A stretch of 64,000 nt of DNA from an uncultured Gammaproteobacteria bacterium (GCA_903928015.1 CAIYPF010000034.1:1-64000), one strand, 5' to 3'; shown: positions 22,568 to 31,223, numbered from the stretch's first letter. The notes: generated by a model from the sequence alone, not told the origin. Translations and numbers: made by a program.

Positions 22568-23023
22568 TCAGAGCGCCAGCCGCCGCATTTCCTCGGGCAT
22601 CGCGCCATCCCCGGCAGCCAGTTCGAGCCACTTGTCGCGCTCGGCAAGCCAGGTGTCCTCGTCCCATAACTCCATCTTGTTTCCCTGGCCCACCAGCACA
22701 GCTCGCTTGTCGAGGTTCGCGTACTCGCGCAGGGCCGGCGGCACAAGCATCCGTCCGCTCGCATCACACTCCAGATCGCTGGCATAACCGATGAGCAGCC
22801 GCTGGAAGCGGCGCACCACGGGATCGAGGGTCGGTAACTGCTGGATCTGGGTCTGGAGTTCTTCCCAGACCGGCAGGGGGTAGAGCAGAAGGCAGCGGCT
22901 CTGGGTATCGATCGTGGCCACGAGTTCACCGTCGCACTGCGACTGCAGCCGCTCGCGCTGACGAGCGGGCATGGCAAGACGCCCCTTGGCGTCGATGCTC
23001 AGATGATGGACACCACGAAACAC
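22568..23023 (-). CDS. mraZ: transcriptional repressor MraZ
   Basis: 151 residues from a GTG at 23023. There are two tandem SpoVT/AbrB-type modules, with the DxxxR signatures DAKGRLAMP (11-19) and DASGRMLVP. In E. coli MraZ binds TGGG-type direct repeats upstream of its own operon and represses it. Such repeats are visible here just upstream (23066-23100), so autoregulation of the whole dcw operon is likely. It is the first gene of a 15-gene run ending at ftsZ. Confidence 0.96.
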   Translation of the reverse strand: MFRGVHHLSIDAKGRLAMPARQRERLQSQCDGELVATIDTQSRCLLLYPLPVWEELQTQIQQLPTLDPVVRRFQRLLIGYASDLECDASGRMLVPPALREYANLDKRAVLVGQGNKMELWDEDTWLAERDKWLELAAGDGAMPEEMRRLAL

Positions 23024-23065
23024 GTTGGCTTGCTTCCCCAGAACTGGGATTTGGCGGCTTGATTA

Positions 23066-23100
23066 GCCACTTTTATCCACTTTGACCCACTTTTCGACAC
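23066..23100 (-). promoter_or_regulatory. MraZ-box operator array
   Basis: On the minus strand, GTGGG (23086-23090), GTGGA (23076-23080) and GTGGC (23066-23070) repeat with an exact 10-base period, preceded in phase by a degenerate GTGTC (23096-23100). A/T-rich 5-base spacers separate them. This is the layout of MraZ operators (TGGG repeats spaced one helical turn). They sit at and just after the predicted transcription start, well placed to block initiation. Confidence 0.85.
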
Positions 23101-23128
23101 TATATGGATGCGGCAAACACAGTGTCAA
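23099..23128 (-). promoter_or_regulatory. main dcw operon promoter (Pmra)
   Basis: Minus strand: a perfect -35 TTGACA (23123-23128), 18-base spacer and -10 TATAGT (23099-23104). It lies about 75 bases before the mraZ start and is directly followed by the MraZ boxes. It is the best sigma-70 match I found in the window. Because downstream genes overlap, it probably drives much of the cluster through to ftsZ. Confidence 0.8.
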
Positions 23129-23140
23129 GCCGCGGCAGCA

Positions 23141-23315
23141 GCCGATTTTGATTTATAAAACAATGAGATAGAGACTGCTCAGCGAGGGCGCACAATCCAG
23201 CCTGGCCACATGGCGACCCAGAACATGAGACTGCACGGAGAACTTAAAGTAAGTTGTGACTACCTAGAATATTTTGAGACTTGATGAAGCCTTATTTATT
23301 CTCAATAGTTATAAA
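23141..23315. other. AT-rich intergenic spacer between rnpB and the dcw promoter
   Basis: This stretch is strikingly A/T-rich for the window. It carries a loose inverted repeat (AGAATA/TATTCT) but no convincing open reading frame, no strong terminator hairpin and no tRNA. It must contain the rnpB 3' processing or termination region and possibly upstream activating sequence for the mraZ promoter. I see no further function. Confidence 0.5.
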
Positions 23316-23671
<356 letters not shown>

Positions 23672-23675
23672 GCGG

Positions 23676-23684
23676 AGTATATCA
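23676..23684 (-). promoter_or_regulatory. rnpB extended -10 promoter, abutting the rsmI stop
   Basis: Minus strand: TGATATACT, an extended -10 (TGn plus TATACT at 23676-23681), lies 6-7 bases before the first base of the rnpB P1 helix. The TGA of this motif is also the stop codon of rsmI (23682-23684). No clear -35 is seen, consistent with an extended -10 promoter. The start point would fall at about 23670. Confidence 0.65.
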
Positions 23685-24521
23685 GTGCGGCTCCACCACA
23701 TCTCGCAGCGCGAGCGCCTGCCTGTACAGGGCATTGCGGGGCAGGCCGCTGATTTCAACCGCACAATCCACGGCCTCGCTGAGCGACAACCGCGGCATCA
23801 ATGACCGTAAAAGCCTGTCACTGTCGATGGCAGTGCGATCGGGAACTTCTTCGGCGCCATGGACCAGCACCACAATCTCCCCCAATTGCTGCTCAGGGTC
23901 AGCTGCTATGCGCGAGCGCAATTCGGCAATGCTGCCCGACAGCAAGGTCTCGTGGATTTTGGTGAGCTCGCGCGCAAGTACCGCCTGGCGGTCCGATCCG
24001 AACACAGCCTGCAGATCCTCGAACAGTGCGAGTACGCGACGCGGCGACTCATAAAACACGAGGGTGCGCTGCTCCGCGGACAGCGCCTCCAGGCGGGCTT
24101 TCCTTGCTGACTCCCGGGCCGGCAGAAACCCCTCGAAGGCGAAACGATCCGAGGGCAAGCCTGCGATGCTGAGGGCGGCAATCGCGGCGCAAGGACCAGG
24201 CACGCAGACCACATCCACACCCGCCTGCCTCGCCGCCCTGACAAGGCGGAATCCCGGATCGGAAATGAGAGGTGTGCCCGCATCCGCAACCAGCGCGACA
24301 CTGCGTCCACGCTGCAGTTCAGCAAGAAGTTCGCACTCGCGACGATCGTCGCTGTGGTCATGATAGGCGAGCAAAGGCCTCGACAGTCCCAGATGACTTA
24401 GGAGCGCCCGGCAGCGGCGGGTATCCTCAGCCGCCACGATGTCCGCGCTCGCGAGCACGTCTATGGCGCGGCGAGTGATGTCACCGAGGTTACCGATCGG
24501 TGTTGCGACGATGTAGAGCAT
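23682..24521 (-). CDS. rsmI: 16S rRNA (cytidine-1402-2'-O)-methyltransferase
   Basis: 279 residues from the ATG at 24521, with GGAGG five bases upstream. It belongs to the tetrapyrrole-methylase-like SPOUT-unrelated fold: MLYIVATPIGNLGDITRRAIDVL at the start, VALVADAGTPLISDPG in the SAM site, and FYESPRRV. It pairs functionally with RsmH on C1402. It is divergent from lpoA (a gap of 70 bases), and its stop codon forms part of the rnpB promoter. A frame extending to 24905 would run antisense to lpoA and is rejected. Confidence 0.96.
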   Translation of the reverse strand: MLYIVATPIGNLGDITRRAIDVLASADIVAAEDTRRCRALLSHLGLSRPLLAYHDHSDDRRECELLAELQRGRSVALVADAGTPLISDPGFRLVRAARQAGVDVVCVPGPCAAIAALSIAGLPSDRFAFEGFLPARESARKARLEALSAEQRTLVFYESPRRVLALFEDLQAVFGSDRQAVLARELTKIHETLLSGSIAELRSRIAADPEQQLGEIVVLVHGAEEVPDRTAIDSDRLLRSLMPRLSLSEAVDCAVEISGLPRNALYRQALALRDVVEPH

Positions 24522-24591
24522 GGGGCCTCCGGCAGAAGCGCAGCCCGCAGATCGTGTGCCGCAAGCCGGGTCAGGCGCTAGTATACGGACC

Positions 24592-26535
24592 ATGAAACAT
24601 ACGGCCGCACGAACAGCGATCCTGTTTACCCTGATTGCGGTGGGTGGTTGCTCGTCACCTCCCGCCGAACAGCCTCGAGAGGCTGTGCCGCCCGTCGCTG
24701 TCGAAGACACTGCGCCCATCCCGGCAGATCCGGCAGATGCACTCCTGGTCCGCGCTGGGCGCGCAGAGCCCGGACAGCGCCTGGATCTTCTGCTCGATGC
24801 GGCAGGGGCGCTAGTCGATCGCAAGGATATTGCCCGGGCGAAGGCCGTTCTTGAAGACGCGGCCGCGCTTCCCGCGAGCCCGGAGCAGGACGCAAGGCGC
24901 GCCATACTTCTCTCGGACGTACTTGCAACAGCAGGCGACCCTGCTGGAGCACTTGCCGCCCTTCCCGAGCCCGGGGAAACTCCCGAGAAAGTGCTCCCAC
25001 GTGCCCTTGAGGCGGGTTTGCTGGAGGCGCGGGCACGGGCCCTGTTCGGGCTCGGCAGATCGCTCGAGGCCGCGAGGCAGCGTGTAGCGCTTCAGCCATG
25101 GCTCCCTGACGACAAAGACCGCATTGCCAATGCGCGCCACATCCTCGATTCCCTCGGACTCGTGTCACTCGGAGAACTCGACAAGACCGCTGCGTCAGCC
25201 GGCAGCGATGATTGGCGGGGCTGGTTGGAACTGTCACTGATTGCGAGGGATATGCGCCGATCACCCCTCGCACAAAAGCAGCGCTTGCACGAGTGGGAGC
25301 AGACATACGCGGCCAATCCTGCCTTTGGCGACGGCATGCATGGCCTGATCGAAGGCCTGGCAGGTGCAATTGCAGAGCCTGCCCGGGTTGCTCTCCTGCT
25401 TCCCTTGACCGGCAGGGCCGGCGCCAGCGGACAGGCTGTTTTGCAGGGCTACCTGGCCGAACATTATCGGGAACTCGGGGCCGGGGAACCGGTCCCGCCC
25501 CTTGCCATCGTCGATACCGGAGGAACGGCAGAGGGATTTGCGGCGGCCTACCGTCGCACCACTGGCGACGGAGCCGATGTCGTGATCGGCCCTCTTCTGA
25601 AAGAAGAACTGGCCGCTTTCGGTTCAGGACTCCCGGCGAGCGTTCCCACGCTCGCACTCAATTTTCTCGACGCTCCTTCTGCCGCCATTCCTGGCGTGCA
25701 CCAGTTCGGCGTAGACCCCTCGGACGAAGTCGCACAACTTGCCTCCGATTCCCGTAACGCAGGCATGTCGCGCGCTGTTGTTCTCGCCGATGCAGCGCCA
25801 CGCTCACGCCGACTGGTGGAGGACTTCGGATCACGCTGGCGCAATGCAGGCGGAGAGTTGATCGACACCCTTTATCTGGGAGATCTGAACGAATATCGCC
25901 TCAGCCTCGAGCGGACCTTGCATCTCGACCAGAGTCATCAGCGCTCTGTCGCTCTCGGGCAACTACTAGGGTTGGAACTGCAAACCGAGCCACGCCGCAG
26001 GGCCGACGTCGACATGGTCGTTTTGCTGGCAGAACCGGCAGGAGCACGGTCAGTACGCGCCTTGCTGCCCTTCCTGTACTCCGGGGACGTCCCTGTCCGC
26101 GGGATCAGCATGAGCTACGCGGGGGGAGCAGGCCGGGAGGGCGACTTCGATCTCGAGACATTGAAGTTCGTTGATATGCCCTGGTTTTCCAACGCCGAGC
26201 AAAACCTGCGCGAGACAACGTCGCTCCAACATGGCGCGGTCGAGCGCCTGATTGCTCTTGGCGTTGATGCGCGCAGACTGCAGTCAAGGATCAATCTTCT
26301 CGATAAACCGGGCTCATGGAGGCTCGGTGGCGCAGCTGGCGAATTGAGCACAGGCACGGATGGCCGGGTGCACAGACGAGCTGTCTGGTACGTCATCGAA
26401 GGGGGGCAGGCCAAGGCAGAGTTGTCGCGCCAGTCCATAGAGAAACCGACATCCAGGGATGGAGTACAGGTATGGACACCAGGGGACGGAACACCCCCGC
26501 AAACATCGGGCGCGCCGCCGAAGACAGAGCCTTAG
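24592..26535 (+). CDS. lpoA: outer-membrane lipoprotein LpoA, activator of PBP1A
   Basis: 647 residues. A lipoprotein signal ends in AVGGC with the lipidated Cys20. The N-terminal half is helical and TPR-like (about 40-235) and the C-terminal half is a type I periplasmic-binding fold (about 250-610: [24 protein letters not shown] ... VVIGPLLKEELAAF). In E. coli LpoA crosses the periplasm from the outer membrane and stimulates PBP1A. It is the first gene of lpoA-yraN-diaA; its last 64 bases overlap yraN. The C-terminus is a disordered Pro-rich tail. Confidence 0.93.
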   Translation: MKHTAARTAILFTLIAVGGCSSPPAEQPREAVPPVAVEDTAPIPADPADALLVRAGRAEPGQRLDLLLDAAGALVDRKDIARAKAVLEDAAALPASPEQDARRAILLSDVLATAGDPAGALAALPEPGETPEKVLPRALEAGLLEARARALFGLGRSLEAARQRVALQPWLPDDKDRIANARHILDSLGLVSLGELDKTAASAGSDDWRGWLELSLIARDMRRSPLAQKQRLHEWEQTYAANPAFGDGMHGLIEGLAGAIAEPARVALLLPLTGRAGASGQAVLQGYLAEHYRELGAGEPVPPLAIVDTGGTAEGFAAAYRRTTGDGADVVIGPLLKEELAAFGSGLPASVPTLALNFLDAPSAAIPGVHQFGVDPSDEVAQLASDSRNAGMSRAVVLADAAPRSRRLVEDFGSRWRNAGGELIDTLYLGDLNEYRLSLERTLHLDQSHQRSVALGQLLGLELQTEPRRRADVDMVVLLAEPAGARSVRALLPFLYSGDVPVRGISMSYAGGAGREGDFDLETLKFVDMPWFSNAEQNLRETTSLQHGAVERLIALGVDARRLQSRINLLDKPGSWRLGGAAGELSTGTDGRVHRRAVWYVIEGGQAKAELSRQSIEKPTSRDGVQVWTPGDGTPPQTSGAPPKTEP

Positions 26536-26843
26536 TTTTTCTCGAAAAGGCCGGTCTCTGCCTGCTTGAGCGCAACTTCCGCTGCCGCGCAGGTGAAATC
26601 GATCTGATCATGCGCGAGGGCGGAATGATCGTTTTTGTCGAAGTCAGGCTGCGGCGCGTGAGCCGCTTTGGCACGGCGGCCGAAAGTGTAGGAAGTGCGA
26701 AACTTCGCCGGGTGCAATTCGCAGCAGAGCTTTGGCTTCGCCTCAGGGGCCGTGACAGCCCCGCGAGGATTGATGTGCTTACCTTGGACGGCGCCGAATG
26801 CGAAACCGCACGCATCGGCTGGATACGCGGCGCAAGCGTTTAG
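26472..26843 (+). CDS. yraN: YraN/UPF0102 family predicted nuclease-fold protein
   Basis: 123 residues. It carries the UPF0102 core: GRAAEDRALVFLEKAGLCLLERNFRCRAGEIDLI then IVFVEVRLRR, an endonuclease-like fold with the E-x-D ... E-V-K-type acidic residues present except that the usual Lys is Arg. The true function is unknown. The ATG at 26472 has GGAG seven bases upstream and lies 64 bases inside lpoA, a longer overlap than usual. It is followed by diaA after 12 bases, as in E. coli. Confidence 0.9.
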   Translation: MDTRGRNTPANIGRAAEDRALVFLEKAGLCLLERNFRCRAGEIDLIMREGGMIVFVEVRLRRVSRFGTAAESVGSAKLRRVQFAAELWLRLRGRDSPARIDVLTLDGAECETARIGWIRGASV

Positions 26844-26855
26844 GAGCAACCGCCA

Positions 26856-27446
26856 ATGGACGACCTGAACGATCCGGTGCAACTGTGGTTCACAAACCAC
26901 GTCGATACCATCTACCGATCCCTTGACGCACTGCAACAGCCACTCGCACAAGCCGCAATGCGGATGCGGGACACGCTGCTCGGCGAAGGGAGGCTGCTTG
27001 TGGCTGGAAGCGGAACCGGTTGCGCTCTGGCGCAGCTGTTCAGCGCCGGCTTGCTCAGTAGACTTTCGATGGAGCGGCCCGCCCTGCCGGTGATCTGCAT
27101 CGGCAATGATCCCGCAGTCCTGGGAGCAATTGCAGAGGGCTACGGCTACGCGGAGAGCCTTGCCCGCCAGATCCAGGCCATCGCGGCGCCGGGAGACACG
27201 GTTTTACTCGTTACGGGCTCTAATGGCGGCGGCATATCCCATGCCGTCCGCGCAGCACAAGCTCGAGGAGCCAGAGTGATTTCGATCTGCGGGCTTGCCA
27301 CGCAGGATCCGCACCAGCTTGGGGAAGTGGACGACATCGAAATACGCATCCCGTCCGAGGAGCCATCACGGCTGACGGAGTGCCAGTTGCTGGTGCTCAA
27401 TTGTCTGGTGGAACTTGTCGAACGTGAGATTTTCGGCAGCTACTGA
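26856..27446 (+). CDS. diaA: DiaA-type SIS-domain protein (DnaA initiator-associating)
   Basis: 196 residues, a single SIS domain. It matches E. coli DiaA in layout: a helical N-terminus, LLVAGSGTGCALAQLFSAGLLSRL, ERPALPVICI, and the GDTVLLVTGSNGGG phosphosugar-type loop. DiaA tetramers bind DnaA and promote timely oriC initiation. The closely related GmhA (sedoheptulose-7-phosphate isomerase) is an alternative; the lpoA-yraN context favours DiaA. AGGAG lies nine bases before the ATG. Confidence 0.85.
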   Translation: MDDLNDPVQLWFTNHVDTIYRSLDALQQPLAQAAMRMRDTLLGEGRLLVAGSGTGCALAQLFSAGLLSRLSMERPALPVICIGNDPAVLGAIAEGYGYAESLARQIQAIAAPGDTVLLVTGSNGGGISHAVRAAQARGARVISICGLATQDPHQLGEVDDIEIRIPSEEPSRLTECQLLVLNCLVELVEREIFGSY

Positions 27447-27455
27447 ACCGCAGGC

Positions 27456-27842
27456 TCACTTCACCACGCGAAGGCTGCGCTTTGCGGGCGCGGATGGGTT
27501 TCGCCGCCCGTCGTCATCAGATGGAGGAGGCGCACGCTCGGGCTCGAAGACCATGCCTTGGCCGTTCTCCCGGGCGTAGATGCCCAGCACTGCCCCGATA
27601 GGCGCGAGGATATCAACTGCGATACCGCCGAAGCGGCCACGAAAGCTGATCCCGTCGTTCGTGATCAGCAGCTCTGAAACAGCCCCGGGCGACACGTTGA
27701 GAACTATCTGTCCGTCTTTCACATATTGCTGCGGAACTTCGACACCGGGAGCGTGGGCGTCGATCAGCACATATGGTGTGCAGCCGTTATCTACGATCCA
27801 GTCGTAGAGGGCGCGAACGAGGTAAGGACGACTGCTCTTCAT
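27456..27842 (-). CDS. sspB: ClpXP protease specificity-enhancing factor SspB
   Basis: 128 residues. The folded domain (1-105) has RPYLVRALYDWIVDNGCTPYVL and ISFRGRFGG, which binds ssrA tags. After a disordered Pro/Ser/Asp-rich linker the protein ends in RSLRVVK, the ClpX-binding tail (E. coli has a similar LRVVK end). It delivers ssrA-tagged proteins from stalled ribosomes to ClpXP. It follows sspA by 30 bases and converges on diaA with a 9-base gap. Confidence 0.95.
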   Translation of the reverse strand: MKSSRPYLVRALYDWIVDNGCTPYVLIDAHAPGVEVPQQYVKDGQIVLNVSPGAVSELLITNDGISFRGRFGGIAVDILAPIGAVLGIYARENGQGMVFEPERAPPPSDDDGRRNPSAPAKRSLRVVK

Positions 27843-27872
27843 GATGGCTGGGGCTGCGCGATCCTGACGGGA

Positions 27873-28532
27873 TCAACGGCGACGCATCTCCTTTTCTGTC
27901 TGGGTAAGGCTCTCCAGAAAGGACTCGCGCGCGAAGAGGCGGATCATGTAGTCGTGCAGAGGCTTGGTCTGGCGCGTCACCGGAACATCGATTCCCAGCG
28001 CGGGCAGTCGCCATAGAAACGCGACGAGGCAACAATCGAGCAGCGAGAAGTCATCGCTCATGAAGTAAGGTTTTTCACCGAAAACCGGCGAGACGGATAC
28101 CAGCTCAGCGCCCAGCTCCGCGCGCACAATGGCGGCGGATTTCTCAGGCGTACGTCCACGCTGCAACAGATCGAGCTTTTGGCACCAGTCCTTTTCCAGC
28201 CGCTGGAGCAACTGGCGACTCTTGGCTCTGGCAACCGGGTACAGCGGCATCAATGGCGGGTGCGGATAACGCTCGTCGAGGTACTCCATGATGGCCCTCG
28301 ACTCGTACAGCACGAGATCCCGATCGACCAGCACCGGCAAGCTGCAATAGGGGTTAAGTTCCGCGAGTTCCGCGGGATAGTCGCGGGCATCGATATCCAG
28401 AACCTGCGAGGTGATGCCTTTTTCGGCGAGCAGTATCCGGATGCGGTGGCTGTAGTGATCCGAGGAGTCAGAAAACAAGGTCATGACCGAGCGCTTGGAC
28501 AGGATTGCCCGTATGTCCCTGCGCTCAGCCAT
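27873..28532 (-). CDS. sspA: stringent starvation protein A, RNA polymerase-associated
   Basis: 219 residues with a glutathione-S-transferase fold. KRSVMTLFSDSSDHYSHRIRILLAEKGI and ESRAIMEYLDERYPHPPLMPLYPVARA match E. coli SspA closely, including the surface PHP pocket known to bind RNA polymerase-sigma. It has lost GST catalytic function and acts as a transcription factor in stationary phase and virulence. It sits between petBC and sspB. Confidence 0.95.
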   Translation of the reverse strand: MAERRDIRAILSKRSVMTLFSDSSDHYSHRIRILLAEKGITSQVLDIDARDYPAELAELNPYCSLPVLVDRDLVLYESRAIMEYLDERYPHPPLMPLYPVARAKSRQLLQRLEKDWCQKLDLLQRGRTPEKSAAIVRAELGAELVSVSPVFGEKPYFMSDDFSLLDCCLVAFLWRLPALGIDVPVTRQTKPLHDYMIRLFARESFLESLTQTEKEMRRR

Positions 28533-28566
28533 CGACTGCTCCCTCAGGCTCCCCGAAACAGGGAGT

Positions 28567-30627
28567 TCAGTGAACGTCCTTCCAGTATTCGCGGTTCAGG
28601 AGGAAGGTGAACACTCCGAACACCGCGATGAACAGCAAGACATAGCCACCAAGGCGCTGACGGTGCAGCGCCATGGGCTCTGCAACATAGGCCAGAAAGT
28701 TGGTGAGATCACCCACTGCCGCGTCGAATTCCTCGGTGGTCATGAGGCCGGCTTTCTTGACCACAAGGCGACCACAAGGATCGTCAAGCATGTCCTCTCC
28801 GGTGAGAGGATCTCGCTTTACCCCGCCATTCTCCGCGAGGACCGGGCCAGGCGCGCACTCGGGAAGGCCCTGAAGTTCGAGCAGCGCGTGCGGCATGGCC
28901 ACATCCTTGAACGCCCTGTTGTTCACGCCCCAAGCGCGGGAAGGCGAATCGTCGCGATAGAAATTCCGCAGATAGGTGTAGATGTACTCCGGGGAGCGGG
29001 CCCTGGACATGAGCGTGAGGTCCGGAGGCGCGGCCCCAAACCATGTCTTGCCAAGTTTGGCAGGCATGGCGTTGTTCATCAGGTCGCCGATCTTGGTGTC
29101 ATCGAAAATGAGGTTTTCCTGAGCAAGCGGCAGCGGAATTCCCAGATCGGTAGCAGTACGCTCGAACCGGGCGTACTTGAGCGAATGACACCCCATGCAG
29201 TAATTGACGAAATACTTGGCGCCGCGTTGCAGTGATTCCTGATTGGCAAGATCAGGCACAAAGTGGTCGCAGTCGATAGTGCCACATGATTTTTCGGCCT
29301 CGGCGCCTACCGCCTTCAACGGCAACACCACCAGAAGCACCACCACCAGCAACGCACCCATCGACTTCCAGAAACCCATACCGCCATCCGTGGTCACGCG
29401 AGCAGGTTCGGGCTTGGTCTTTTCGATCGACGTGTAGATCGGCATGAGCAGGAAGAACGAGAAGTAGACCAGCGTGCAAATCTGGGCAAGCGCCGTACGC
29501 TCAGGAGTCGGAGGCTTGACTCCAAGCACACCAAGGATCACGAAGGAAGCGCTGAACAGAAGGATTGCCACCCTGCTGATCGCGCCCTTGTAGCGGATAG
29601 ATTTGACGGGGCTGCGATCGAGCCACGGCACCACGAACAGGATCGCGATCGCGGACGCCATGGTCAGGAAGCCCAGGAACTTGGCCGTCAGCGGACCAAT
29701 GTCCACTGTGACCGCACGCAGCATCGAGTAGAACGGCGTGTAGTACCACGTCGGCGCGATGTGCAGCGGCGTCTTCAGGCCATTGGCCTCCTCGAAATTC
29801 GCGTGCTCGAGGAAATATCCCCCCATCTCGGGGAGGAAGAAGATGATCGTGCAGAACACGAAGAGGAATACAGAGATGCCCATGAGGTCATGGACCGTGT
29901 AGTAGGGATGGAAAGCCACACCATCGAGCGGCACACCATTGGCATCTTTCTTTTTCTTGATCTCGACGCCATCGGGATTGTTTGACCCGACCTCATGCAA
30001 GGCAAGCAGGTGCAAGACCACCAAACCAAGCAGGATAAGCGGCACCGCCACGACGTGGAGCGCGAAGAAGCGGTTCAGGGTAATTCCCGAGATGAGGTAA
30101 TCGCCCCGGATCCACTGCACGATGTCGTCGCCCACAACCGGGATGGCCCCGAACAACGAGATGATTACCTGGGCGCCCCAATATGACATCTGGCCCCACG
30201 GGAGGACGTAGCCGAGGAAACCCTCTGCCATCAGCGCCAGATAAATGGCCATCCCGAATACCCAGATCAGTTCGCGGGGCTTGCGGTAGGAGCCGTAGAG
30301 CAGGCCGCGAAACATGTGCAGGTAAACGACCGTGAAGAAAGCCGAAGCACCGGTGGAGTGCATGTACCGGATGATCCATCCGTACTCCACGTCACGCATG
30401 ATGTATTCGACCGATGCGAAGGCACGCTCCGCCGAGGGTTCGAAACTCATCGTGAGCCAGATGCCCGTCAGAAGCTGGTTCACCAACACCAGCAGCGAGA
30501 GCACCCCGAAGAAGTACCAGAAGTTGAAATTCTTGGGCGCGTAGTACTTGCCCATGTGGGTGTTCCACGCACGCATGATCGGAAGGCGTGCATCGACCCA
30601 GTCCCGCAACGCGATAAGCCTGCTCAT
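28567..30627 (-). CDS. fused cytochrome b / cytochrome c1 of the bc1 complex
   Basis: 686 residues in one open frame. Residues 1-405 are cytochrome b: the haem ligands are His90/His104 and His191/His206, with about eight helices. Residues 406-442 form a charged linker and a second signal-like helix (GALLVVVLLVVLPLKAVGA) ending in a plausible signal-peptidase site. Residues 443-686 are cytochrome c1, with haem-c motif CMGCH at 477-481 and a C-terminal membrane anchor. This resembles FbcH of Bradyrhizobium, a polyprotein cleaved into b and c1. The Qo motif reads PTWY (292-295) instead of PEWY. The ATG at 30627 has AAGGAGG upstream and shares its A with the petA stop. Confidence 0.93.
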   Translation of the reverse strand: MSRLIALRDWVDARLPIMRAWNTHMGKYYAPKNFNFWYFFGVLSLLVLVNQLLTGIWLTMSFEPSAERAFASVEYIMRDVEYGWIIRYMHSTGASAFFTVVYLHMFRGLLYGSYRKPRELIWVFGMAIYLALMAEGFLGYVLPWGQMSYWGAQVIISLFGAIPVVGDDIVQWIRGDYLISGITLNRFFALHVVAVPLILLGLVVLHLLALHEVGSNNPDGVEIKKKKDANGVPLDGVAFHPYYTVHDLMGISVFLFVFCTIIFFLPEMGGYFLEHANFEEANGLKTPLHIAPTWYYTPFYSMLRAVTVDIGPLTAKFLGFLTMASAIAILFVVPWLDRSPVKSIRYKGAISRVAILLFSASFVILGVLGVKPPTPERTALAQICTLVYFSFFLLMPIYTSIEKTKPEPARVTTDGGMGFWKSMGALLVVVLLVVLPLKAVGAEAEKSCGTIDCDHFVPDLANQESLQRGAKYFVNYCMGCHSLKYARFERTATDLGIPLPLAQENLIFDDTKIGDLMNNAMPAKLGKTWFGAAPPDLTLMSRARSPEYIYTYLRNFYRDDSPSRAWGVNNRAFKDVAMPHALLELQGLPECAPGPVLAENGGVKRDPLTGEDMLDDPCGRLVVKKAGLMTTEEFDAAVGDLTNFLAYVAEPMALHRQRLGGYVLLFIAVFGVFTFLLNREYWKDVH

Positions 30628-31223
30628 CACGCGGCCTCCTTGTCTACACCGATGACGAGGATGTTCTCGCCCTCGAAGGAATACGGCGGAACCTCAAGGT
30701 TGTACGGAGCGGGAACGCCCAGAAGCACCCGCCCCGCCAAGTCAAATTTGGATCCATGGCAAGGGCAGAAGAATCCACCCATCCAGGCAGCGCCGCCGAG
30801 GTCGGCAGCTCCCACCTCGGGGCGGTACTTCGGCGCGCAACCCAGGTGTGTGCAGAGGCCCAGCAGAACGAGAATTTCCGCCTTGATGGCGCGGTTCTGC
30901 TTGTCCACGTAAGCCGGCTGGACGGACTGCGCGGACTTCGGGTCACGCAACTTGTCGTCGTGGCCACCAAGCGCCTCGAGCGTCTCGGGAGTGCGCCGCA
31001 CCACATACACAGGCTTGCCACGCCACTCGACCACAACCATCTGGCCTGGCTCGAGCTTGCTGATGTCGGCTTTGACCGGCGCCCCCGCGGCTTTCGCTTT
31101 CGCGCTGGGGTTCCAGGAACCGAGGAAGGGAGTGGCTATGCCTACGGCACCGGCGGCGCCAACGGCAGAGGTTGCGACGGTCAGGAACTGCCGCCTGCCC
31201 TTGTTCACGACTTGATTGCTCAC
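30627..31223 (-). CDS. petA: ubiquinol-cytochrome c reductase Rieske iron-sulfur subunit
   Basis: 198 residues from a GTG at 31223. A twin-arginine motif (GRRQFL, 9-14) begins an uncleaved Tat-type membrane anchor. The [2Fe-2S] ligands are in CTHLGC (Cys124, His126) and CPCHGS (Cys153, His156), with the disulfide partners Cys129 and Cys155. It accepts electrons from ubiquinol at the Qo site and passes them to cytochrome c1. It is first in the operon with the fused petBC, and a promoter containing a perfect palindrome lies upstream. Confidence 0.97.
   Translation of the reverse strand: MSNQVVNKGRRQFLTVATSAVGAAGAVGIATPFLGSWNPSAKAKAAGAPVKADISKLEPGQMVVVEWRGKPVYVVRRTPETLEALGGHDDKLRDPKSAQSVQPAYVDKQNRAIKAEILVLLGLCTHLGCAPKYRPEVGAADLGGAAWMGGFFCPCHGSKFDLAGRVLLGVPAPYNLEVPPYSFEGENILVIGVDKEAA

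Noticed and set aside
24522-24905. Upstream extension of rsmI by 128 codons
   Set aside because: It would lie antisense to lpoA and lacks conservation. The ATG at 24521 fits the family start and has GGAGG.
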